Origin: Ianthella basta
Taxonomy: Eukaryota > Porifera > Demospongiae > Verongiida > Ianthellidae
Direction: 5' to 3'
Length of the DNA: 64,000 nucleotides
Assembly: GCA_964019415.1 (NCBI GenBank)
Contig: OZ025882.1
Coordinates: 2,528,427-2,592,426, forward strand
Made by a program: the position numbers and the translations under genes. Below are positions 10,574-28,900 of the stretch, one piece after another; the first letter of the stretch is position 1, and each line of letters begins with the position of its first letter. Under the pieces are notes generated by a model, which saw nothing but the letters and a program-made list of their open reading frames with translations, had not been told where the DNA came from and did not search any database.

Positions 10574-11191
10574 AGGACCCAAGAAATTCAGTACATTTGA
10601 ATTAATCATAAGATATTTGTTGTGCCTCCACTTTTAAGTGTATTGCATACATGCCTTAAGGAACACACAATGTTGGCCAGTGCTAGCACCTCTTCACATG
10701 GCTGCACTAGTTATTGCATATTTAATGTATTGCTAGTATACTCACTGTTGTGCACAGTTTTCACTACACCCCACTTGTGATTTTGAAAGTGCTCTATCTT
10801 ATTTAAAACATTTCAGTAGCAATCATGCTTTGAGTACTGTGCAGTTAAAGGACTATGTAGCAGGATTATAATTATAGATTAAGTGTAAAATCTCTCATCA
10901 ATATGCAAGTACATGCATGCCCTAGTGTACTGTATGCTGTGATATGTGTATGATGTACTGTACTGTGGCTGAAATGTGACATATCAGGTGGGCAGTGCGC
11001 ATGTGTGCCTTTACTATGATTGTAAAAAATATAATATTAGTCTAGCTCCTACTTACTGTAGCTTATGTACTGATCACGAGTGTGGATTGAGAAAGGTAAC
11101 ATGGCCCTGCTATATATGGCGTATATATATATTGTTTGCATTCCCATTATGTGTTAAAATACCTACTGTACGTAGCATTGTATGATTACAG
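10574..11191. other. Convergent intergenic space
   Basis: About 620 bp between the stop of the arrestin-fold gene and the stop of the minus-strand LRR gene. AT-rich, with no ORF of note and no RNA gene that I can see. It presumably holds both 3' UTRs. Confidence 0.6.
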
Positions 11192-18057
<6,866 letters not shown>

Positions 18058-18107
18058 TTTTATCTGTGTCACATGACCAACTGAGCAGCCCATCCCATCC
18101 CCATCCA
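18058..18107. promoter_or_regulatory. 50-bp bidirectional promoter, LRR gene / NCLX
   Basis: Only 50 bp separate the minus-strand LRR start codon (18057) and the plus-strand exchanger start codon (18108). The gap contains GTCACATGAC (18068-18077), an E-box close to the CLEAR/M-box consensus bound by MiT/TFE and USF factors, and a short C-rich block. No TATA box. Transcription of both genes must start within this gap or inside the opposite gene's first exon. Confidence 0.6.
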
Positions 18108-21100
18108 ATGGCTTGTCACATGGGCAGAGCAAGAGCTAAGCTCAGTGTTCGGATCATCAGCGTCTCCGTTGCCTTGCTGTGTGTGGTTGCTTACTCGCAG
18201 CTTGTGCAGAGAAAGCAACAGGACTCGCTGGTTGTCGAGGACAGCAACCTGCGTCGCGTTCGAGCGAGGGGGTTGGTAGTGAGACCTCGCGTTGCTTCAG
18301 AGGCCGAAGATAGGTCACACGGGGAATCGCAGTCGATCAGGTACGAATCCAGACATCTGCTGGATGCAGGGGACGCGGAAAACTGCAGCAAGCCGAGAGA
18401 GGGCCATCCAGGGTACAACAGCAGCTGCAGCTATGTCTTGGAGAACTGCATGGCAGATTATGACGGATCGTTGTTCAATTATTTGACCTTTGTACTGTGT
18501 GACCTGTCGAGCGTGCAGGTGAGCACACCGCGTTTGCAGACACAACCCTTCATACGCATAATGTATTGCATTATATGTTTCCAGCTGAGTGTACCGGTCC
18601 ATGCTACATTCATACCCGGCCCTGACATGCTGTTTGTTACATGTAGCGTGTGTACATATGTACACCTACATGCTCTAGATTCTGTACCTCCCTCCCTCCC
18701 TCCCTCCTTCCCTCCCCCCAGCCCATTGCATACATACTGATGGGCCTGTGGTTGTTGCTGCTCATATCACTGCTGGCTACAACGGTGAGTGCTATGAACT
18801 GAGGGGTGTGCCATTGTGACAGTCTTCTTCTACAGTAGGCCATGTCCCCTTGTACCTATGCAGGCACTATCGATTAACTGTCCACAGATAGCTTGGGTAT
18901 GAAGCAATAGACTATGCACATGTTCACTGTTTATAGCGATAACTCTGGAGCCATAACAGTGCTTAATGAGGAGTGTTGTGGTCCTTTTGTTTGTTACTAG
19001 ACACCTTACGGAGGGGAAGGCACGTTTGCATGTTGGTAGTCCAGTTTGTAGCAGTGAAGCACTTTGTCCGTGGCCCATTGTCTTTCTATACCCTCTAAAG
19101 AAACTGAACTCAACTATGAGGCATTATCACTGTCTTCTTACAATGCTTTCTCAGCTTGCTTAGCCACCGAACATGGTAATGCTTGTGTGTTTGTGCCCTT
19201 GTACTCAGGCTGACTATTTCTTTGTGCCTCCGCTGGAGTTTCTGTCTGAGAAGTTGAAGTTGCCAGACAATATCAGTGGGATTACCCTTCTGGCTATTGG
19301 AAACGGTGGGCTTAGCTAATAAGCACTGTATTTGTTGCTATGTTAGGTGTAAGTAATCTCACTTACAAAGGGGAGTCTTTAGCTCAAATACTAGTCCACA
19401 TGTACCCAGGAACAGTGACAAAGTAGGCATTAGAGAGAGGGCATGATGCAATAGTATGTATTATTGGACTGTTGGAAGAAGATACGGTATGTGTGAACAA
19501 TACGGTGATATACATATGACTGATAATGACTGAATATACATACATACAGTACATGCATACTGTACATACATACGTACGTACATACATACATACATACATA
19601 CATACATACATACATACATACATGCATACATACATACATACATACATACATACATACACACACACATACGTACATACATACATACATACGTACGTACGTA
19701 TGTACATACATACGTGCATGTATACATAAGATAGATGAGTCTGTTGGACTGTAACAGATCTGATTAAGGTCATGACTGTACAGAAAGATAGGCTAGGAAA
19801 GGAAAATTAGCCACCAGCCGGTATTGAACCCTGGCATCTTATGCTCTATTGTGGAGTAAGTGGCTAGCAGTGAGCAGCACACCTGCAAGGCTATTGAACC
19901 TTTCCATTGTTCCAAACTATGTAGCCTATATAAAGTGAGGAAGGGCGAATTGCCTCGGCTGGGTCGGTTGGCTTGGGTGGCTGAAACTCTGTGATAGAGC
20001 CTACCAGCTGGTATCAAGCCTAGATACCAGCTGGTGGCGGTAATATTACCATACAGGTAATACTTACCACAGTACAGTACATATAGTGATGTACTCAAGG
20101 GCACCTGATAAGGTATTCATGTTTGCAAGGATAGCAAGCAACAGGCTGTGGAATGGATTATAAGATGGTGTGAGCCCATAGAACTGGTATAGTAATTGTC
20201 ACCGCTGAATGCTAATCAGTTTCAGCCAGTGTAATGAAATAACACTATTTCACCTGTTTACGGCCTAACGACACTTCTTCTCGGTCATGTTGGTAATGCT
20301 CACCCATGTGGAGGCATGTAGAGATGTGAATAGGAAAGGCAAGTGCTTGCATCCAGCAGTCATGCCTCATTTACAGTTACATGAGTTCGACTAATGGACA
20401 GTGACCTCCTACTTGGTTGCCAGGGTGCTTGGCTGCTGTGTTTCCATCTTGCCTTTGTGCATGTGCCAAGTAGAGAGTAAATGTTTCACCCTTGGCTGTG
20501 ACATTGTGCTGACCTACAGTACAGTGTATGCTATGTATTATGCTTGTATGTTATGGGCACAAATGATACTTATGTGGTATTTTGTACTGGTGCACTATCA
20601 CTCCTGAACCTCCTGAATGTCACGTGCCGTGTGTAGATCGCATGCGCAGTGGGGGATTGAGGGGACGGTGGTTATGATTGTTAAGGTTAATTGTTACAGA
20701 TTGCCCTCGTGGCCTTGTCAAAGGATTGTGATTGTCCTTGTCAAGAGGTTGTAATTGCTCTGTATTGCAGGTGCCCCTGATGTGTTCACAGCGTACTCTG
20801 CATTGCAGCAGAGGTCTGACATGGCACTCCTACTGGGGTGAGTGGGTGGGGATAGCCACATGTAGTAGGTACGTAGCCTTCTGGAGTGTTGAAGTGGTGG
20901 TATTTCTAGCTGAGGGGATTGCTAATACGCTAGGTGACATGTCATTCCGGTTGTGACTGTCACACACTCAGGTTGATGCAGTATGTCATTTCTAGCTGTG
21001 GTGGTTGTCAGTACACTATGTGACATGTTAGTCCAATTGTGACTGTCATTACACTGGGTGACATATGTCACTCTTTTTTGGATGGTTGTCACCATACGTC

Positions 21101-22853
21101 ATTCCTGTTGAAGTTGTATAGCTTTCACTCGACTGGGTAACTTGTCCTTTCAGCTGTGGTGAATGTCGCTACACTGAGTGAGACGAATATCCTGGTGAGG
21201 GGTGGGGGGGTGCAGATTCCACAATCAGTAGCAATGCCCACACATGTACGAGTACCCCTTAATTTGTCCAGTGAGGAGTCAGGTGATGTTGATAAGGCAC
21301 CATTTTAGGCATGGTTGTCTGCCCCAAGTGGCCAAGCGTGTTAGCGCTACGTTAGTCAGGTTTTTGTAGGATGGACAGAGACATTGGGTTGGCTATATGG
21401 AGGTGTTGTTGCATGACCTCCTCCTCCTCCTCCGCTATACGATGTGCCCAGCTGTAACAGGTGTTGTGTTCCAGTCTGTGACACATTGTTACATAATCTT
21501 GCGGTATAATTGCATGCTTTAGTTGGTCGGTGAAGTGACCCCCTGTAGCCTCTGTGTGCAATGGTAGCAGTGGTGTTGTCAGCCTGCGTAGCGGAGTGGA
21601 GCCATGATATCTGAGCGTGGTGCAGTGTGGCAGTGTCCTGTTCAGCTGCTTGAGTGCACATAACCATCTTTACCCGCATAGTGCAAGTTTTACTTCTCCA
21701 GTCATTGTCTTCCTGCTCTCTAAGAATGGTCCATCAATGTTCACACTTCTGTTCAATGTGGTTATTTTGTTAGGGATGGGGAGGGGTTGGGGAGGGGGTG
21801 GGGAGGGGCTGGGGAGGGGCTGGGGAGGGACTGGGGAGGGGCTGGGGAGGGGCTGGGGAGGGGTGGGGAGGGGCTGGGGAGGGGTGGGGAGGGGCTGGGG
21901 AGGGGTGGGGAGGGGTGGGGAGGGGCTGGAGAGGGGGTGGGGAGGGGCTGGGGAGGGGGTGGGAGGGGTTGGGGAAGGGTGGGGAGGGGCTGGAGAGGGG
22001 GTGGGGAGGGGCTGGGGAGGGGCTGGGGAGGGGCTGGGGAGGGGTGGGGAGGGGGTGGGAGGGACTGGGGAGGGGCTGGGGAGGGGGTGGGAGGGGGTGG
22101 GTGCTTGAGCTGTATATGTATGCACATGGGCTACTGTGTTTGAGACTCGTGTTGTCACAGCCGTCAGTGCAGAAGGCCGTTGTAGCTACAATACAGTAAT
22201 TGTGCTCTTTGTTGAGTCTTAACTAATGCTCCTTACCTTCATCTGTACAGTGCCCTCATTGGAGCATCAGTGTTCATATCCTCAGTAGTGTTTGGGTCAG
22301 TGATACTGGTTTCCACTGTCAACAGGAAGACCATTAGTGAGTGTGTACGCTGACAATGCCTGTGGTGTGTGCGTTGTGTGTGCGTGTTGTGTGTTCGTGT
22401 GTGTGTGTGCGTGTGGTGTGTGTGTGTTGTGTGTGCGTGTGGTGTGTGCATGTTGTGTGTGCCTGTGGTGTGTGCGTGTTGTGTGTGTGTGCATGTGTGT
22501 GTGCATGTGTGTGTGCGTGTGTTGTGTGCTTGTGTGTGTGTGCATGCGTGTGTGCGTGTGTTGTGTGCTTGTTGTGTGTGCGTGCATGTGTGTGTGCATG
22601 TGTGTGTGTGCATGTGGTGTGTGCATGTGTGTGCATGTGTGTGTTGTGTGTGCGTGCATGTGTGTGTATTGTGTGTGTGTGTGCGTGTTGTGTGCATGTG
22701 TGTGCATGTGTGTGTTGTGTGTGCGTGCATGTGTGTGTATTGTGTGTGTGTGTGCGTGTTGTGTGCATGTGTGTGCATGTGTGTGTTGTGTGTGCGTGCA
22801 TGTGTGTGTATTGTGTGTGTGTGCGTGTGGTGTGTGCATGTTGTGTGCGCATG

Positions 22854-22938
<85 letters not shown>

Positions 22939-25900
22939 GTGTGTGTGCATGTTGTGTGTGCATGTTGTGTGTGCGTGTGGTGTGTGCATGTGTGCATGCA
23001 CGCACATCAGTGTGCAGTGTACTCACAGTATTTCAGCATGTGATGCGTGCATTTATCATACTCTACTTCACACAATGATACCATTGTGCTTCTGTTCACC
23101 ATTTGCAGATGTTTCTGGCTTTGTCCGTGACATCACGGTGTACATCATTGTTGTAATTGTGGTAGTGGCAGTGGCCATTGATGGAATTGTAAGTGGCAAC
23201 AGCATCTACGTAAAACAATTCCTCCCTCTGGTACAGTGGTTAGTCGTCCCCCCCCCCATGTAAATACAGTGGGCCACATCCAACGTACAGTGGTTTTTGT
23301 CCTACACATGTACAGTGATCTACCCCCTCTATCTCACATGCAGTAGTTCCTTCCCCCCCCCCCCCCCCCCCCCATGTACAGTGGTTTCCGTCCAATGTAC
23401 AGTAGTCCCCCCCATGTACAGTGGTCCCCCCTCCCCCATGTACAGTGGTCCCCCCCCTATGTACAGTGGTCCCCCCCCCATGTACAGTGGTCCCCCCCCC
23501 CCATGTACAGTGGTCCCCTCCCTATGTACAGTGGTCCCCCCCCATGTACAGTGGTCCCCCCCCCCCCATGTACAGTGGTCCCCCCCCTATGTACAGTGGT
23601 CCCCCCCCCATGTACAGTGGTCCCCCCCCCCCCCCCATGTACAGTGGTCCCCTCCCTATGTACAGTGGTCCCCCCCCCCCATGTACAGTGGTCCCCCCCC
23701 TATGTACAGTGGTCCCCCCCCTATGTACAGTGGTTTCCCCCCCCCCATGTACAGTGGTCCCCTCCCTATGTACAGTGGTCCCCCCCCATGTACAGTGGTC
23801 CCCTCCCTATGTACAGTGGTCCCCCCCATATACAGTGGTCCCCTCCCTATGTACAGTGGTTTCCCCCCCCCCATGTACAGTGGTCCCCTCCCTATGTACA
23901 GTGGTCCCCCCCATGTACAGTGGTCCCCTCCCTATGTACAGTGGTCCCCTCCCTATGTACAGTGGTCCCCTCCCTATGTACAGTGGTCCCCCCCATGTAC
24001 AGTGGTCCCCTCCCTATGTACAGTGGTCCCCCCCCCATGTACAGTGGTCCCCTCCCTATGTACAGTGGTCCCCTCCCTATGTACAGTGGTCCCCTCCCTA
24101 TGTACAGTGGTCCCCCCCCCTGTACAGTGGTCCCCTCCCTATGTACAGTGGTCCCCTCCCTATGTACAGTGGTCCCCCCCCCCCATGTACAGTGGTCCCC
24201 CCCATGTACAGTGGTCCCCTCCCTATGTACAGTGGTCCCCCCCCCCATGTACAGTGGTCCCCTCCCTATGTACAGTGGTCCCCCCCATGTACAGTGGTTT
24301 CCGTCCAATGTACAGTTATTCCCCCGATGTACAGTGGTCTTCACAGTGCTTACACACCTACATTCATGACATCATGTGTCCTCTTCCCCCTCACCTCTGC
24401 AGGTGCACATATACGAAGCCATTCTATTTCTCCTTCTCTATGTGATGTACATCGCCATTGTGGTGACCCTGGTATACTTGTACCCATGGCTGAAGGTACA
24501 CTCCCTACCTTGCAAGGATGGATTCTTTTCTCCTTGCACACTTCTCCCCTCTTATCAGTACATATACGTATATATATATAGATCCACTGAATATGCCCCA
24601 GTTGTACTCAGTATGCTGTGTGCACTGTACTGGTCTGTGCAGTATGCTGTATGTACCGTACTGGTCTGTGCAGTATGCTGTGTGTACTGTACTGGTCTGT
24701 GCAGTATGCTGTATGTACCGTACTGGTCTGTGCAGTATGCTGTATGTACTGTACTGGTCTGTGCAGTATGCTGTATGTACTGTACTGGTCTGTGCAGTAT
24801 GCTGTATGTACTGTACTGGTCTGTGCAGTATGCTGTATGTACTGTACTGGTCTGTGCAGTATGCTGTATGTACTGTACTGGTCTGTGCAGTATGCTGTGT
24901 GCACTGTACCATGCTGGTATGCTCTAAGGCTGCATTGGCCCATTCCCCTCCCCCCTGATGCTAACCCTGGTTCAATAGCTAGATATTATTAATGTAACAC
25001 TGGCCTCTTGTTTTGTGCAGAAGAAGGTGAGGACCCGCAAGAACAGAAGTGTTCTAAGCTCGGAGACCCTTTCCCTCTTAAAAGGTACAGTATATACTGT
25101 ACAGCACAGCTTTGTAGTGCAGTTTGCATGCAGGCCTGCATGCCTGGTACGTAATGTGTGTTGCTTGTGTACCTGCACTACTTGGACAGTCAGTCTTATT
25201 GGACACTTCATGCCAGATGTGCATGTGTGTGTTGATGTGCTTTTTGTCTGTGTTGACTTCGCAGATAAGATGAAAGAGGAGGAGGAGGCAGAGAAAAAGA
25301 GCGAAGAGAAAAATAGCACTGACAAGGTGTGTGAGTGAGCAGTTGTAGTAGAGTGTGGTATGTGGGAGTGGACTGGGAGTACACTAGACTTGCAGGAAGT
25401 AAAGAGCAGCGCTAGGAACCACTTTGTTGTAACTGATTACCAGCTGTGGAGGCAGTCGCGTGCTCAATGTGACTTGTTTGTTCCCTGATCATCCCTCTGA
25501 CACTGCCCTCTCCTCCCTCCTCACGCACCCCATTCTTGCTGCAGAAGAGGTTTGAACTGCAAGGGCTCACCTGGGTGAGTCTACCTCCTCAACCTGTGTA
25601 CATGCATGCTCACACCAAATGGCTTACACACAGCACACACCTACAATGGCAGCAAACGCAGTTGCAACACAGACAAGTGCTTACTCACTTTAACATTTAC
25701 AAACATTTAACGTACTGTACATTGCAGGGAGAACTAGTAGAACTTGAGAACAGCATTGCAATGATGAGGAAGGAAATCTCTACAATACATGTTTGGCAGT
25801 TCATGTGCAGTTTTGGACAAGCTTAGTTTATCCACATGTCAGCCAGTTTGAGTGAAGAGTTACGCTGCTCGTGGTCCACATGCCAGTGTGGACTGTAGTG

Positions 25901-28900
25901 TTGTACAGTTTAGGCTATGTATGTGGATCCACATGTCGGCCAGTTTGTGGGATGAGCCACGCTGCTCACGGCCCACATGTCACTATGTGTGTAGTTGTAC
26001 AACTCAAACTTCATCCACATGTTGTGTTCTGCAACTCCTTTTCTGCCGCGTCATTTCATCTGCAATGTTGCGCAACTTGTGGTCATCCACATGCCAGTGA
26101 TGATAGGTGAAGTGCAGACGCCCTTTCTGAGAGGAAGTACTGTCAACACTATATGCAGCTCTAGTTTACATTGCTAGCATATATGGTGTGTAGTGGTGAA
26201 GTCACTACATGGGACTGTCTAGAGAATGTCGCATACTTTCCTCTGCCACCTCCCTTCCTTTCCCCTTCGCTTCCCCTCCCCTTCTCCTTCCCTTCCCCTT
26301 CTCCTCCCCTCTCCTCTCTTCTCACCCTACCTCATGCCTTTCCCTATCAATAGCCTCGTGGATCTCATATTGGAGTGAAGATCCAATTTGTGGTGGAGTG
26401 GCCTTTTTCTCTGCTGCGATGGTTGACCTGCCCTCCGTGCTATCATGTAAGTGCATACAGTAATCACACAAGGGATATCAGTACCGTGCAGTGGGGGGAG
26501 GGGGTGGGGAAGGGGAGGACACTGGATCAGCAAGTTGGAGGGAGGTCACCCACTGGTCCCACAAGAACTTGTTGGGGGAGGGAGGACACAGGATCGGCAA
26601 GTTGATTGCAGTCTAGATCATCTATATGCGAAATGTATTGCAACTTGATGTCACATAGCAGTCATGCTCATTCCAAATGCAAGGTTAAGTGTTAGAATGT
26701 GACAAAGTGATATTCTAGCTCAGTGTGAAGCCACTGAATGGTGGCTAATGTCATTGTGTGATTATTCTATCAATGCAAGAGTATCCAGAGATGCGTTATG
26801 TCATGCAGTGTGTAACTGGAGAGTCCAGTGAGAGCTCTGTGCGGCTACTGTGCCATCTTGCTTCATGGAAATGCTGCTAGCCTCTGTGTACGTAGTATAC
26901 CGATATGACTGCCACCTATCTATTTCAGTGTATTGAGCAACGGCTGAACTTGCTTACTCTAGTTGGTATAGCTGGTGTATTCTTCATTGTGGTATGCCAT
27001 ATGCACTGTATGTGGGATCTGCCTTGTTTTTCTTGGATACATCCTTAACTGGTTCCGTTGGCTGATTGGTTTCCTTCACATTGCTTCTTCTAAACTTGTT
27101 GGGAATACTCACACAGTAGCTATGCATGGGTTGCCTGCAGTGGCCGTACAAGGAGTGCATTTCTTGTGTATCTATACAGAAGAAGATTTTGTGGGCATTG
27201 TACGTTATGTAGTTGGTCAGAGCTACAAATGTGTGGTACACGAATTCATTGTGCACTGAATTGGTAGTTTAAACGGCGTTTCTGCCACACTTGTTGGCAG
27301 TGCAGGTGGTCCTGCTGTACTATGGGATGTTCTTGTCTTCCTGCAGGACCGACGATGGGATATCTTCCGTAAAGTGTTTGCGACTATCTTTCCTATCCCT
27401 TCACTGATGCTGTTCCTGATTGCTTTCTGGGGCTGGGATGGGTTCAGTGTCATGCTGGGAGGAAAGATGCCCCTGTATGGTGTCTTTCTCATCATTGGTA
27501 AGAGCACAGGTGTCGGTATATTTGTGCATGGTAATCACATGACAATCACATGATAGTCATGTGATCATGTGATGGTACTGCTTTACAATGAGATAATAAC
27601 TGCATGTGTTGAACCCAAAGTGTAGTTCACATCAACCTCCCCAACCCATCCAGGTGGATTAGCAACCCTGCTGCTTCTATTCCTGATCCCTTACAAGAAG
27701 CCTCCCCACGCCATCTTCCAGTTCATCCTGGGGCTGGCTGCCTTTGTGTTCTCCATCTGCTGGTTGAATATAGAGGCCAATGAAGTGGTCTCTACACTGG
27801 AAACGTTCGGGTTGCTGTTTGACATTGACTCTGGTCAGTCCCTGTATGTATCATGTTACCATGGCAACTGGACGATATCTGGATTGCGCTAATGTTATAT
27901 CACAGACTAGAGCTTGATGTGTGTAAAGTGATTACTTATACCACATTCGAATGTGATGCTAACTGATTTCCACCCTTGGTCTTCTGGCTTGGGTACTATA
28001 CCTAGATATGTACAGATCAATTACGGGTATATCACATCTGAGTATGGTATAACTATTTATATGTACGTTTGATATGTGTGGTTGTGCATGGGTGTACCGT
28101 GTATGTGTGTGTGTATGTGCATACATATGCATGTGTTTGTCCCTCCATGTAACTTCGGTACACCTTGGAGTGCCCATGAATGCTTGCTACGCTGTATGTG
28201 TGCTCATTTGTGGTACTGGAGTACATAGGTGTGCTTGTGCATGTAAGATTAATGTTGTACTGTAGAGGTACAATACTGCACGGTCACGATGCACGGGAAG
28301 TTTGTGAGCTTCAAACGCAGTATTAACTTCCAAGTGGGTACAGAACGTTTCGATCCGTGGATCTTCATCAGCTGTAATACAAAACTTAGGAAAGCGCGAC
28401 ATTAAATAGGGTGGGCGTGTCATTGGGTGTCAAAAGTTTGGTGGGAAGTTGTGTATTGTGGGGTGATGTAATGACGTAATGGATGCATCTACTTATGAGC
28501 AAAGGGATGATAGGAAATGAATTAAATGGGGTGGGATGGGAGGTAGGGCGAGGTGGTCTGGGGGAGGGTCACTTAAGAGGGGCAGTGGGAAGGAAGCTTG
28601 TCCAACAAGGTGGGAGCCAGGAGGGGTTGATGTTGAGTCCACAGTCCAAGTTTGAGGTCTGGTGTTGCGGGAGGATGTGCAGGGCCTCTAGGACCCTTCT
28701 TCTCCAATAGCTTCCTTCCTCTTGTTTGACTGTGGCGGCTTCCCAGTTGACCTGGTGCTGGTTGGTCCAGAAGTGCACCGTAATTCCGTTCTTGGGGTCA
28801 TTCTTCTTCACTGCTGTCTTGTGCTCACTGATCCGCTTCTCCAAGGTTCTTCCTGTCTCTCCAATGTATGAAGATCCACAGATCGAAGCTTTCTGCACCC

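Noticed and set aside
19800..20050. tRNA gene
   Set aside because: Only a B-box-like GGTTCAATACC on the minus strand; no cloverleaf with acceptor or anticodon arms could be drawn.
22239..23263. His-Thr and Cys-Val rich ORFs over 230 codons
   Set aside because: Translations of TG/CA repeats. The same holds for ORFs at 9493-10128, 11908-12556, 17185-17760, 39496-40003, 49896-50355 and 56609-57180.
23297..24581. Three overlapping 330-390 codon Pro/Cys/Val-rich ORFs
   Set aside because: All arise from the C-tract/tgtacagtggt minisatellite in NCLX intron 6; units vary in length and no frame is preferred.
25727..25826. Possible extra NCLX exon (GELVELENSIAMMRKEIS)
   Set aside because: It has an acceptor-like tgcag but no in-phase donor before its stop; skipping it keeps the frame from exon 10 to 11.
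26929..26990. Possible NCLX exon CIEQRLNLLTLVGIAGVFFIV
   Set aside because: It has plausible splice sites and is in phase, but it would insert a hydrophobic stretch in the exchanger loop not expected for the family; exons 11 and 12 join cleanly without it. It could be an alternative exon.
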